A stretch of 64,000 nucleotides of DNA from Comamonas sp. BIGb0152 (GCF_024809975.1 NZ_JANUDY010000002.1:186001-250000), one strand, 5' to 3'; numbered from the stretch's first letter, positions 21,169-29,276 are shown. Program-made: numbers and translations. The notes: generated by a model from the letters alone, not told the origin.

Positions 21169-21705
21169 ATGTTGTCATTGAAAAAAGCTTCGCTGGCCCT
21201 GGTGGCCGCTGCCGTGTTGGCTGGTTGCAGCTCTGCACCTTCCCTGGATAACGCACCTGTCGAAGACAAGGGTGCAGCCACTGCCGGTAACGGCGCAGGC
21301 ACCGGTGGTGCTGGCCAAAGCACCGTTGGTGGTGTGGACCTGAACAACAGCGCTGCCAACGGCCAAGGCCCGGTCGGTGTTGCTCGCATTGTGTACTTTG
21401 ACTTCGACAGCTACTCTGTCAAGGCCGATGCACAATCGATGCTCGACGCCCATGCCCGCTTCCTGAAGGCCAACCCTTCGCGCAAGGTCATGCTCGAAGG
21501 CAATACCGACAACCGCGGTGGCCGTGAGTACAACCTGGCCCTGGGCCAAAAGCGTGCAGAAGCGGTGCGTCGTTCGCTGAACGTGCTGGGCGTGAGCGAC
21601 AACCAGCTCGAAGCCGTCTCCTTCGGCAAGGAAAAGCTGGCTGCAGAAGGTAGCTCGGAAGATGCGCATGCACAAAACCGCCGCGTTGAACTGAACTACC
21701 GTTAA
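21169..21705 (+). CDS. pal: Peptidoglycan-associated lipoprotein Pal
   Basis: The lipoprotein (178 aa) has a lipobox LAGC with acylated C20, a glycine/alanine-rich linker, and an OmpA-like peptidoglycan-binding domain (IVYFDFDSYSVKADAQ, LEGNTDNRGGREYNLALGQKRAEAV). It anchors the outer membrane to the cell wall and is recycled by TolB. I chose the ATG at 21169 because the signal peptide begins there and CGGAGAG precedes it; the frame is open upstream to 21067 within the end of tolB. Confidence 0.96.
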   Translation: MLSLKKASLALVAAAVLAGCSSAPSLDNAPVEDKGAATAGNGAGTGGAGQSTVGGVDLNNSAANGQGPVGVARIVYFDFDSYSVKADAQSMLDAHARFLKANPSRKVMLEGNTDNRGGREYNLALGQKRAEAVRRSLNVLGVSDNQLEAVSFGKEKLAAEGSSEDAHAQNRRVELNYR

Positions 21706-21713
21706 TAGGCTCC

Positions 21714-22475
21714 ATGAACCTCACCCGCAGTACTCCCCGTTGGATTGCACTGGCCGCTCTGCTGGCCTGTGCAAGCACATCCCAAGCCGCATTGTTTGAA
21801 GATGGCGACGCACGTCGCGCCATCATTGAATTGCGTCAGCGTGTCGATCAGCTGACGCAAGGCAACAACCAAAACGGCGAGGACACCTCGCAAGTGCGTC
21901 GCAGCCTGCTGGACTTCCAATCTCAGATTGAATCCATGCGTGGCGAGATGAACAAGTTGCGCGGAGAAAACGAGACACTGCGGCGTGAGGTTGCCGATTT
22001 GAAACGGGGTCAAACCGATCTGGCCAAGGGCGTAGAAGCCCGGCTCCAGCAGTTTGAGCCCGTCTCCGTCACCGTAGATGGGCAGGAGTTCAAGGCTGAC
22101 CCTGCCGAAAAGCGTGATTTTGAAGCGGCGCTCGGCGTCTTTCGCAGCGGCAAATTTGCCGATGCTGCCGGCGTCTTCAGCAGCTTTATCCAGCGCTACC
22201 CCAAGAGCGGCTATGTGCCATCCGCACGGTTTTGGCTGGGCAACGCCTACTACGCCACCCGAGACTACAAGCCTGCTATCGATAATTTCAAGCTGATTCT
22301 GGCTCAGGCACCCGAGCACATGCGCGCGCCCGATTCGGCACTGTCCATCGCCAATTGCCAGATTGAATTGAAGGACACCAAGGCTGCCCGCAAGACCTTG
22401 GAAGACCTGATCAACGCCTACCCGCAGAGCGATGCAGCCAATGCCGCCAAAGAGCGCCTCTCCAAACTGAAGTGA
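21714..22475 (+). CDS. cpoB: CpoB (YbgF), coordinator of cell-wall synthesis and Tol constriction
   Basis: The protein (253 aa) has a signal peptide (ending SQA), a coiled coil (RRAIIELRQRVDQLTQG onward, with FQSQIESMRGEMNKLRG) that trimerises and contacts TolA in studied homologues, and C-terminal TPR repeats (DFEAALGVFRSGKFADAAG, PSARFWLGNAYYATRDYKPA). It acts in the periplasm, tuning PBP1B-dependent synthesis to Tol-Pal activity. It begins 8 bp after pal. Confidence 0.95.
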   Translation: MNLTRSTPRWIALAALLACASTSQAALFEDGDARRAIIELRQRVDQLTQGNNQNGEDTSQVRRSLLDFQSQIESMRGEMNKLRGENETLRREVADLKRGQTDLAKGVEARLQQFEPVSVTVDGQEFKADPAEKRDFEAALGVFRSGKFADAAGVFSSFIQRYPKSGYVPSARFWLGNAYYATRDYKPAIDNFKLILAQAPEHMRAPDSALSIANCQIELKDTKAARKTLEDLINAYPQSDAANAAKERLSKLK

Positions 22476-22476
22476 T

Positions 22477-23277
22477 ATGAACGCAGCGTCTCCATCGGCG
22501 CCCGATCGGCAGGACGCCGAGGCGGACGTTGACATGCAAAGGCGCTTTGGCGGCCTGGATCGATTGTTTGGTGTGGCTCCGGCCGCGCAGATGCAGGCCA
22601 GCTGCATTGCGGTCATCGGCATCGGGGGCGTGGGCTCCTGGACTGCCGAGGCCCTTGCCCGCAGTGGCGTCTCTCGCCTGCGGCTGATCGACTTGGACAA
22701 TGTGGCCGAGTCCAATATCAACCGCCAGATTCACGCACTGACCGACACCATCGGCATGGCCAAGGTGGATGCCATGCGCGCCCGCATCCGCCAGATCAAT
22801 CCCCATTGCCAGGTGGAGGTGGTGGAGGATTTCCTTACCGCCGACAACTGTGCAGCGCTCCTGGATGGCGTCGACGGCTTTGTCGATGCCTGCGACCAAG
22901 TGCGTGCCAAGGCCGCCATGGCCAACTGGGGCAGACGCAACCAGCGGCCCTTTGTTTGCATTGGCGCTGCCGGTGGCAAACGCCTGGCCTGGAAGGTAGA
23001 GCAGGCCGACCTGGCCCAAACCACCCACGACCCCTTGCTGGCCCAAGTGCGTTACCGCTTGCGCAAAGAATACGGTGCCCCCAAGGATGGCAAAAAGATG
23101 AACGTGGCCTGTATCTTCAGCCAAGAGGCAGTCGCAGGCCCGGATCCATCCTGTGCGGTAGACGGTGATGGCTCGCTGAACTGCCACGGCTATGGCTCAT
23201 CGGTAGCCGTCACCGCCACCTTCGGCATGTGCGCTGCCAGTTGGATTTTGGAAAAATTAGCGCATTCCAAAAAATGA
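22477..23277 (+). CDS. tcdA: tRNA threonylcarbamoyladenosine dehydratase TcdA (CsdL)
   Basis: The protein (266 aa) is an E1-like, ThiF/MoeB-fold enzyme: ATP-binding GIGGVGSWTAEALARSG, then LIDLDNVAESNINRQ. It converts t6A37 to cyclic t6A in ANN-decoding tRNAs using ATP. It starts one base after the cpoB stop, so it is in the tol-pal operon here, and is followed by a tRNA-Lys(UUU) gene, itself a ct6A-type substrate in bacteria. Confidence 0.94.
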   Translation: MNAASPSAPDRQDAEADVDMQRRFGGLDRLFGVAPAAQMQASCIAVIGIGGVGSWTAEALARSGVSRLRLIDLDNVAESNINRQIHALTDTIGMAKVDAMRARIRQINPHCQVEVVEDFLTADNCAALLDGVDGFVDACDQVRAKAAMANWGRRNQRPFVCIGAAGGKRLAWKVEQADLAQTTHDPLLAQVRYRLRKEYGAPKDGKKMNVACIFSQEAVAGPDPSCAVDGDGSLNCHGYGSSVAVTATFGMCAASWILEKLAHSKK

Positions 23278-23351
23278 CAAAAAACCTACGCTATAATCTA
23301 AGTCTGTTGTGAGCAAGACCTCTTCTTCGGGAATTGTCAAGTAAGCACGGC

Positions 23352-23427
23352 GGGTCTTTAGCTCAGTCGGTAGAGCAGCGGACTTTTAATCCGTTGGTCG
23401 CGAGTTCGAATCTCGCAGGACCCACCA
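23352..23427 (+). tRNA. tRNA-Lys(UUU)
   Basis: This 76 nt tRNA has an encoded CCA. The anticodon loop CTTTTAA sits on the GCGGA/TCCGT stem, and the T-arm carries GTTCGAATC. A perfect TATAAT -10 box lies at 23292-23297. The 3' end abuts phage sequence, and the leftward integrase gene lies 95 bp beyond, so the 3' end of this tRNA is the probable attachment site. Confidence 0.96.
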
Positions 23428-23439
23428 TATAGAACAAAG

Positions 23440-23474
23440 AAACCCTGCTATCTTTTAGGTAGCAGGGTTTTTCG
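23440..23474. terminator. Rho-independent terminator after tRNA-Lys
   Basis: AAACCCTGCT (23440-23449) pairs with AGCAGGGTTT (23461-23470), followed by TTTTT on the plus strand. On the minus strand a T-rich run also follows, so it may end the integrase transcript too. Confidence 0.85.
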
Positions 23475-23522
23475 TTTATGTGACGCGATATGAGACGTGT
23501 CACATATCCAGTACCGGGCAAC

Positions 23523-24602
23523 TCATGCCATAGGGGTGTCGTTAGGTTGGGCTGTGGCGTTCCATCTGGCCTTGATGTAGCGCTCGGTTGTGGTCTTATC
23601 CGAGTGTCCGCATAGCAACTGAATCTGCTCGATCGGAACACCAGCGAGCCACATATCAGTTGCTCCCTTACCCTTTAGATCTCGAAAGCCAAAGGAAGGG
23701 ATAGGGCCCAGCCCCATGGCTTCCCGGCCAGAGTTAACTCTTTTGATGGCCTGGCCCAACATGGATGTGATGCCCGAGTAGGTGTAGGAATCGCCAGCTT
23801 GGTTGTGTACCAAGGGCAAGTCCATCTGTGGCTTTGAACCGGTCACCCGATTGATCAGCCTCTCAAGAGTTTCTGTCATGGCGATCTTCAACCGGGTTTT
23901 GGTCTTGCCTTGCTCGAAGGTGATGATCCGCTGACCCGTGTGAGGATCTCTCGCTAGTACATGCGGCGTCCAGTAAATGATGTCACTTTCTGGTCGCTGG
24001 AGGGTGCGATACGTCAGTTCCATGAGAACCCGCACCTGAGTGCCAGCCGCTTCGTAGACAACCCGATATTCCTCGTGGGTCACATAACGATCCCTTTTGC
24101 TCTCTGCATTTTCCTTTGTGCCGCTTTTCTGCATGCATGGGTTGATCTTGAGCTTGGTCCTGTTTGTGCGGATCATCCAAGAAATGCAGGAGCTGAGACA
24201 GGCTTTCTCCCGGTTGGCGCGCACTGGGCGCTCGGCTACCGCTCCGGCGTCCAGATATGCCTGAACATGATGTGGCTCGATGTGCTCAGGGAGCATTCGC
24301 CCGAAGAACACTTTCAGCGGAACTACGTCTTTGGTGTAGTCGCTGAGCGTTCGCGCAGATAGATCCTCTGCTTTGACGCGCGCCGCGCAATTGTCCAGAA
24401 ATTGGTCGAGCCAATATGACATGGTTCCGAAGTTGTCGGATGGGCTGTTGTAAATAGCTGCGCGTTCTTTGGCCAGCCTGAGGTCAGTTCCAAGCCGCTC
24501 CCATCGACCTTCCCGATGACGGTAATAAAACGCATTGTGGCGAAACGACAGCCGTGTTCCTGCGAGACCCAATGGGTCTCCATCTTTACGTGCGCGTCCC
24601 AT
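23523..24602 (-). CDS. int: Phage integrase, tyrosine recombinase
   Basis: The protein (359 aa) has an N-terminal arm/SAM-like core-binding region (FLDNCAARVKAEDLSARTLSDY) and a C-terminal catalytic domain: Arg I in YRTLQRPESD, the beta-hairpin Lys in EQGKTKTRL, GHSDKTTTERYIK with the second His and the nucleophilic Tyr. The box II motif, usually HxLR, reads RDLK here; similar departures are common in phage integrases but make this one worth checking. It faces the tRNA-Lys gene and overlaps the upstream DUF4224 gene by 17 nt, so the two are co-translated. Confidence 0.95.
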   Translation of the reverse strand: MGRARKDGDPLGLAGTRLSFRHNAFYYRHREGRWERLGTDLRLAKERAAIYNSPSDNFGTMSYWLDQFLDNCAARVKAEDLSARTLSDYTKDVVPLKVFFGRMLPEHIEPHHVQAYLDAGAVAERPVRANREKACLSSCISWMIRTNRTKLKINPCMQKSGTKENAESKRDRYVTHEEYRVVYEAAGTQVRVLMELTYRTLQRPESDIIYWTPHVLARDPHTGQRIITFEQGKTKTRLKIAMTETLERLINRVTGSKPQMDLPLVHNQAGDSYTYSGITSMLGQAIKRVNSGREAMGLGPIPSFGFRDLKGKGATDMWLAGVPIEQIQLLCGHSDKTTTERYIKARWNATAQPNDTPMA

Positions 24603-24870
24603 GTTTACGATTCATGAAGAAGTCTTTCAGACCCAAGACATTGGGCCCAGCTATTTCTGGATTTGACGATGAAGACGCTTCAACCTGGCCGCCGGTCATT
24701 ACGCGGTCGAATTCAGCTCGCGCCACCAACGGGCGGCCATTGGGCTTGAGCTTGACCAGCATGCCCATGCGTTCAAGGCGCTTACGCTTTGCCGCACCGA
24801 TCTTCAGCGGCGCGCAGATTTCATCAATCTCTTCATCCGTGAGGTATGGAGGGAAAGCAATTGTGCTCAT
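24586..24870 (-). CDS. DUF4224-type small phage protein, possible excisionase
   Basis: The protein (94 aa) has the DUF4224 look: a short helical start (YLTDEEIDEICAPLKIGAAKRKRLERMG) followed by LVKLKPNGRPLVARAEFDRVM, resembling a MerR/Xis-like winged helix. DUF4224 genes sit beside integrases in many proteobacterial phages and are often suspected of acting in excision or int control; that role is inferred. It overlaps the start of int. Confidence 0.75.
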   Translation of the reverse strand: MSTIAFPPYLTDEEIDEICAPLKIGAAKRKRLERMGMLVKLKPNGRPLVARAEFDRVMTGGQVEASSSSNPEIAGPNVLGLKDFFMNRKHGTRT

Positions 24871-24882
24871 GACGAAGACTCA

Positions 24883-24907
24883 AAAAAATGACCGCCGGTA
24901 GGCGGTC
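24883..24907 (-). terminator. Rho-independent terminator upstream of the DUF4224-int pair
   Basis: On the minus strand GACCGCC-TACC-GGCGGTC is followed by ATTTTTTT. It separates int from the rest of the leftward operon, which would let int be expressed independently or require antitermination. Confidence 0.8.
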
Positions 24908-24996
24908 TGTGTCGAAAATGATTCTCGAAATCCCCATTTATGCCCTGGATCGGTGGGCCATTCGTTCTAGTGTTGCTTGAAATTGGCAAGACCAGC

Positions 24997-25167
24997 TTAA
25001 GTGGGTTTGCGGTCCGAACCTTGCAACATCCCGGCCCGGTGCAGGGCCTGCACAGTGCTGTGCGTGCGGTGGCTAAAGCTGTTGCGGGTCAGCCCAAGCA
25101 GCAGGGGCTGGCCGCTGACTGCGTTGTGCAGCATGGTGCGCTGGGCAGGTGAGAGCTTGGGTTTCAT
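24997..25167 (-). CDS. Small phage protein, 56 aa
   Basis: Not recognised. The frame begins MKPKLSPAQRTMLHNA after a clear ribosome site (AGGAAGGAAAG) and ends shortly before the terminator. The second half (HRTHSTVQALHRAGML) resembles the recognition part of a small winged helix, so a DNA-binding role is possible. It starts 9 bp after the preceding gene's stop in the leftward operon. Confidence 0.65.
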   Translation of the reverse strand: MKPKLSPAQRTMLHNAVSGQPLLLGLTRNSFSHRTHSTVQALHRAGMLQGSDRKPT

Positions 25168-25176
25168 CTTTCCTTC

Positions 25177-25542
25177 CTACGCTTCAAGCGGGGTTTCCGG
25201 ATCGTCAGGCGGGGAGAATTCCCAAGGGCATTGCGTGGGTGGCTTGTCACCGGTGGCCCAGATGGCGGCCAGCCAGCCGGAGCAGGCTTTGTGCGATCCG
25301 TCCGCTAGCCGGTCAACATGGCAGAGGAATGGTGTCTGCTCCAGCGTGGCCTTGACGGCGTCGGCCATGGTCTGCATGCAGCCATTGGGCACGGTGCCGG
25401 CGCGGAATGCGCAGGATTTGCAGCGCTCGTCGGGTTCGCCCTGGGCCTCAAGCGCTTTGATGACGGGCTCAACTAGGCGCACCAGCTGGGCGCCCAGCAT
25501 GCGGCCCTCAGGGCTGATGCGATGATGGTCAGAGGTTGTCAT
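25177..25542 (-). CDS. Cysteine-containing phage protein of unknown function
   Basis: This 121 aa protein has several spaced cysteines (ERCKSCAFRAG, NGCMQTM, FLCHVDR, KACSGW, QCPWEF) that could bind a metal or an Fe-S cluster. No enzyme motif is recognised. It overlaps the upstream gene by 14 nt in the leftward early operon. Confidence 0.75.
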   Translation of the reverse strand: MTTSDHHRISPEGRMLGAQLVRLVEPVIKALEAQGEPDERCKSCAFRAGTVPNGCMQTMADAVKATLEQTPFLCHVDRLADGSHKACSGWLAAIWATGDKPPTQCPWEFSPPDDPETPLEA

Positions 25543-26056
25543 TGGTGGCTCCTATTCCCTGTGCACGCTCGACTGCGGCGATTACTTCAAGCACGTCATC
25601 CTCACTGACCCCCTCGGAGCGGCTCCAGGTACTCGCAGACCAAACCAGTTTTCGGGCTGCCTCATGGCTCAGCGGCATCCGCTCAGTTGCAGCCAGGTCG
25701 GCATGCAGTTGGGCCCGCAGAGCAGGGATACGCTCGTCGCGCAGCTTCTGGAAGCGCAGGTACACATCGGCCGGCATTGCCTTGCCCATGTATTCCATAT
25801 GCAGCCGCTCTCTGCTGCATTCCAGCTGCACCAGCTGTTCGATCAGGTCCCAGGTAGCCGGGCCCGCTTGTGTGGCCATCGCCTGGGCTGCATAGTCGGC
25901 GCCGGCCCGGAAGGCGTTGGCCCAAGCGCCGCCCACATCGGGCACGATGGCATTCTTCTCGCAGGTGTCCAGATACGCCTTGAGCGCTGCTGCACCAGCG
26001 GCGGGGAGGTCGCTGTTAGGTTGTGACTGGTCGGTGTTGGGATAGTGGCTGGTCAT
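25529..26056 (-). CDS. Hypothetical phage protein, 175 aa
   Basis: Not recognised. It is a soluble, helix-rich protein. The first half contains ALKAYLDTCEKNAIVPDVG and the second a charged helix (YLRFQKLRDERIPALRAQL). It shares a 4-nt ATGA overlap with the gene upstream, so it is translationally coupled in the leftward operon. Confidence 0.75.
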   Translation of the reverse strand: MTSHYPNTDQSQPNSDLPAAGAAALKAYLDTCEKNAIVPDVGGAWANAFRAGADYAAQAMATQAGPATWDLIEQLVQLECSRERLHMEYMGKAMPADVYLRFQKLRDERIPALRAQLHADLAATERMPLSHEAARKLVWSASTWSRSEGVSEDDVLEVIAAVERAQGIGATNDNL

Positions 26057-26811
26057 GTTTCTTCCCGTTCACGGGTTGCTTCTATTGCGGAATCGAGCAC
26101 GGCGCGCAGGTGGTCGAGCGCCGACTCGTAGTGCTGGCCACGGCCGCCAAACGCGTCCATGGCACGCTGGAATGTTTCGTCGTTGAAGTGCGCTGCCTGG
26201 GCGAACGCGCGCAAGCGCTGGGCATCCTGGGCGTTGGTGTCGTGGACCTGGTCTGCTGTGTCCTGGGCAATCTCGTCTGCCGAGCGCCGCTTTTGGTGGA
26301 CCGGGCCCGAAGGCCCAGCCGCCTGCACTTCAAGGATTTCGGCCTCTGAAAAGAAAATGCCCGCTTCTGCGGGCCCTGTGACCAGAACGGAGTCGCCCGG
26401 CGGGCCGCCCCTGCTCACGGCGTACTCTTCAATGATCGGGCTGGTGAGCTTCAGGATGGCCTTGGCCAGCGCGCGGGCCTCGGGCTGCTTGCGGGCATGT
26501 GCATGCTGGCCAACCCAGCGCGCGGCGGCGATCAGCTGCAGGGCGATGCTCACCACGTCGCAGGGCGCCTTGCCGCCTTCCGGGATAGCCTGGTGCAACA
26601 AGATGCTGCCGCTCTCCGGATAGTCAGCCAGCCAGCAGTGGAGGCTTTGCACACCTGGCATGACGAGAGCAATGGTCGGATCCAGGCCGATGCAAACCCG
26701 GTCATTCAGCTGTTTTTCTGTCCGCTCCGGAGCGATGGCATTGAGTGCGTCAAGCAGCTGGTGACCGTTGAGGACCACCGGTGCCGCTGAATGGCAGGTT
26801 GCATGGGTCAT
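26053..26811 (-). CDS. Hypothetical phage protein, 252 aa
   Basis: Not recognised. I place the start at 26811 because AAAGGATAG precedes that ATG and the previous gene stops three bases before it; the frame is open 45 bp further upstream. The chain is soluble with alanine-rich helices (SIALQLIAAARWVGQHAHARK; EARALAKAILKLTSPIIEEY). A hairpin followed by ATTTTCTTTT, looking like an intrinsic terminator, is embedded in its own coding sequence at the codons for AGIFFSE. Confidence 0.75.
   Translation of the reverse strand: MTHATCHSAAPVVLNGHQLLDALNAIAPERTEKQLNDRVCIGLDPTIALVMPGVQSLHCWLADYPESGSILLHQAIPEGGKAPCDVVSIALQLIAAARWVGQHAHARKQPEARALAKAILKLTSPIIEEYAVSRGGPPGDSVLVTGPAEAGIFFSEAEILEVQAAGPSGPVHQKRRSADEIAQDTADQVHDTNAQDAQRLRAFAQAAHFNDETFQRAMDAFGGRGQHYESALDHLRAVLDSAIEATREREET
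26346..26374 (-). terminator. Terminator-like hairpin inside a leftward gene
   Basis: Minus-strand GCCCGC-AGAA-GCGGGC is followed by ATTTTCTTTT. It is fully inside the 252-aa reading frame. Confidence 0.55.
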
Positions 26812-26813
26812 GG

Positions 26814-27203
26814 CTATCCTTTGATGAGATGCTTGCGACTTCCGAGGCCGTGCCAAGGGTGGCCTGGCCGAGGGCCCGAGTTCAAAAGAGCCTGCTCTCG
26901 TTCTTCAGGCGTTCGCGGCTCTGGCTCTGCGAATTGAGGCGCTGGCTCGGCTGTTGGCACAGCAGGGCGGTAGGGCCGCTCTGTGACACCGTTCTGGCCT
27001 TCGACGTAGGGCAGCGTGATAGCGCCGTCGATGGCCTTCACATAGTCAACTTCGACCTTGGCGCTGTTGATGATGGCCTGCGCCGTGTTATTGGCGATTT
27101 CGGCGCGCTTGAGGTCGATGTCCTTATCAGGATCGGTCAGCGCTTCGAGCTGCTTGAAGAGCATTTGACGGAGGTGTTCGCCGGTGTTTTTGCTGATGTT
27201 CAT
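26814..27203 (-). CDS. Hypothetical phage protein, 129 aa
   Basis: Not recognised. The preferred start (27203) gives MNISKNTGEHLRQMLF. The first 60 residues are a charged helix (PDKDIDLKRAEIANNTAQAI) and the second half is proline-rich. A longer frame to 27242 is open. The ribosome site is weak, and the start lies 77 nt inside the preceding small gene, so a later start (the ATG in RQMLFKQLE) is possible. Confidence 0.65.
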   Translation of the reverse strand: MNISKNTGEHLRQMLFKQLEALTDPDKDIDLKRAEIANNTAQAIINSAKVEVDYVKAIDGAITLPYVEGQNGVTERPYRPAVPTAEPAPQFAEPEPRTPEEREQALLNSGPRPGHPWHGLGSRKHLIKG

Positions 27204-27327
27204 TTTTTCTATCGTCCAAATAGTCCAATGTGAATGAATCAACGATTGTTGAGATCGTCCCTAATACCGCCGTCATTCGCTCAGGAGGGATATGGCCCGC
27301 TCGTAAAGCGCGGAGCGTTGCAATCAT
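27127..27327 (-). CDS. Small phage protein, 66 aa, coupled to the HNH-like gene
   Basis: Not recognised. Its ATG overlaps the HNH gene's stop (ATGA at 27324-27327), which supports translation by coupling. It begins MIATLRALRAGHIPPERM and ends in a basic stretch. Its last 77 nt overlap the next gene in another frame, unusually long for an operon, so either this end or the next start may be decaying or mis-set. Confidence 0.5.
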   Translation of the reverse strand: MIATLRALRAGHIPPERMTAVLGTISTIVDSFTLDYLDDRKNEHQQKHRRTPPSNALQAARSADRS

Positions 27328-27947
27328 TTCTGCTTTTGCTTCTTGGCTTCTTTTTCGATTCGGCGTTTTAACTGAACCAGTTCGCGCACCTCTGGAGGCA
27401 AGTGAGACCCTGTTATGGCTTCCCATATTTCGTCTTTCCTAATTAATCGAAGATTTTGCAGAGTTCGTGGCAAGTAGTTATTGATAATCATTAATGTGTA
27501 TTCCTTCGGGATCGGCCCATGAATCTCTTCCCATTCAATGATGTCAACGCGTTTCCACCTGTCACTAGCAGGGCCAGTGCTGGATATCTTTCGTATCTTC
27601 AGTCCGCATTTGAGCAATGTCTCAGTTCCAACCGGACATACATGCTTGCGGCGTGTGAGCCCATTACTAAATAGCCGATTTCGTACTGACATAACCGTTC
27701 GGCCTAAAACTTTTGCAACATCTGCAGCATGAGCGCCTCTGAAAAACATGCCTCGCATAACAAACTCTTCGCTTTCGCTCCACTTCCGTATTGGTAAGCT
27801 CTTAACCTTTAGCTTTCCCAGCTTCTGCAACACAGCATGCTCAGTTCTGCCAAACGTTTCGGCTATTTGTCGTGCGTTATGTGTAAGCCTCATTTGCATT
27901 AATTGGGCTAAATCTTGTGTAGACCATAAAGTGCGTTTGAGCTTCAT
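27324..27947 (-). CDS. HTH/SANT plus degenerate HNH-like protein
   Basis: The protein (207 aa) has two homeodomain/SANT-like repeats at the N-terminus (NARQIAETFGRTEHAVLQK and HAADVAKVLGRTVMSVRNR). A C-terminal region has the outline of a phage HNH nuclease (EIHGPIPKEYTLMI, then NLRLIRKDE), the layout of free-standing homing-type endonucleases. The usual first histidine (HRLVWE) reads VDIIEWE here, so catalysis may be lost. The gene is visibly more A/T-rich than its neighbours, suggesting separate acquisition. It could now act only as a DNA-binding protein. Confidence 0.7.
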   Translation of the reverse strand: MKLKRTLWSTQDLAQLMQMRLTHNARQIAETFGRTEHAVLQKLGKLKVKSLPIRKWSESEEFVMRGMFFRGAHAADVAKVLGRTVMSVRNRLFSNGLTRRKHVCPVGTETLLKCGLKIRKISSTGPASDRWKRVDIIEWEEIHGPIPKEYTLMIINNYLPRTLQNLRLIRKDEIWEAITGSHLPPEVRELVQLKRRIEKEAKKQKQK

Positions 27948-28148
27948 GCTCTTTTAATCCGTCAATTTTGCAGAATCTCTATTTCCTGATTGATAGTCAA
28001 TATTAATCAGTAGGAAATTAGTGGACTATGTGTTTAAGAGGGCGGCTCTCGATCCTGTTGATTAATGGGAGAATCAACGACCGCAAGGCAGGCCTTCACC
28101 TGGTATTGGTTCGCGCTCCACGGCCGCTGGGCGGGGTTACTTGCTGGG

Positions 28149-29276
28149 TCATCCGATCACCTTTCGCGCGCCGGAGCTATCCATCTTGGAGACGATGCCC
28201 TGGTGCTCCATGGCCTCCAGCAGGCTGGCGGCGCGGTTGTAGCCGATCCGGAGGCGGCGCTGCACCATGGAAATGCTGCCCTTGTTCTCTGCACGGACAG
28301 CTTCCACGGCCTGCTCGTACATCAGGTCCTGTGAGCCGTCGCCAGATCCAGCAGGGGTCAGGGCGCTTGCCTGGGGCAGGGTGCCCAGCTCAGTGCGGCC
28401 TTCGCCGCCCAGTGCGTCGATCAGATCGGGGATCAGCTTCGACAGCTCGCCCGTGGCAATTGCCACATCAGCATCGAAGCCGTTTTCGTCGGGCTTGTCC
28501 TCCAGCACCACGCCCAGCAGTTCTACCCTTTTGAGCTGCAGGCCTTCGGTCAGCACGAAGCTCACCCGGTCATCCCAGGTCAAGGCCAGCTTGGTGGGCA
28601 GCTTGCCCTGGTCGATGTGCTCACGGACTTCGTCAATGCCCAGCGGGTGGCGGCCGTAGCGCACAACCGCTTTGGCTTCATCGGTGCCCTTGAGCTCGCA
28701 CTCTTGGTCGATGCAGAAGCCGGCCGGCGCGTCGTAGCTGTGCAGCCAGGCGGCCATTGCGCCTTGAGGGCTGGCCTTGGTGTCCAGCAGTGCCACGGCA
28801 AAGCCGGGCGAGGCCTCCACCAGCATGGTCACCACCGTGTCGGCCCGGCCCTGCGCGCTGGCGTCGATTACCAGCAGGCGCGCGGCAGGGTCGATCCATA
28901 CCCAGGTGCCCGCCTGCTTGGTGAAGGCCATTGGCAGCAGTTCCAGCTTGCACTCTTCCTTCAGGTCTTGGCGCTCTTTCCGGCCAGGCTTGCGGCCCTC
29001 GGTTTCCTCGATGTGGGCCACCTTCTCATCGAGCTTGCGGTTGAGCACGCTGCCCGGCAGCATCTTGCTCTCGCTCATCAGGCGCAGGATCCAGTGGCCG
29101 CCCACGGATTCAACCATGGCGCCGTGCTCTTCGCCGCGTGGCGGCACCCAGCCGGTGGACTGCTCTTGCGTGGCGCCACACGGCTCAAACTGTTGCTTGG
29201 CCAGCGCCTGGTCGAGTTGCGCCTGGTCGGGCTGCCAGGATTCGGAAATGCGGTAGATGATCAGATTTTTAAACAT
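28149..29276 (-). CDS. RdgC-like recombination protein fused to an FtsK-gamma winged helix
   Basis: The protein is 375 aa from the ATG at 29276. Residues 1-300 match the RdgC family (MFKNLIIYRIS, GHWILRLMSESKMLPGSVL, LDTKASPQGAMAAWL, KLALTWDDRVSFVL), a ring-shaped DNA-binding protein that restrains RecA. RdgC proteins normally stop near 300 residues. Here residues about 308-375 form a separate domain (LMYEQAVEAVRAENKGSIS, then RRLRIGYNRAASLLEAMEHQG) that is the signature of the FtsK gamma domain, which reads KOPS sequences on the chromosome. It lies next to the YqaJ/RecT recombination pair. Both parts are in one clean frame, so this is a fusion and not an assembly break. Confidence 0.85.
   Translation of the reverse strand: MFKNLIIYRISESWQPDQAQLDQALAKQQFEPCGATQEQSTGWVPPRGEEHGAMVESVGGHWILRLMSESKMLPGSVLNRKLDEKVAHIEETEGRKPGRKERQDLKEECKLELLPMAFTKQAGTWVWIDPAARLLVIDASAQGRADTVVTMLVEASPGFAVALLDTKASPQGAMAAWLHSYDAPAGFCIDQECELKGTDEAKAVVRYGRHPLGIDEVREHIDQGKLPTKLALTWDDRVSFVLTEGLQLKRVELLGVVLEDKPDENGFDADVAIATGELSKLIPDLIDALGGEGRTELGTLPQASALTPAGSGDGSQDLMYEQAVEAVRAENKGSISMVQRRLRIGYNRAASLLEAMEHQGIVSKMDSSGARKVIG

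Noticed and set aside
28046..28151. Short frames directly after rdgC, one starting in an ATGA overlap (18 aa), another open but without a start codon
   Set aside because: Too short or lacking a start; no supporting motif.
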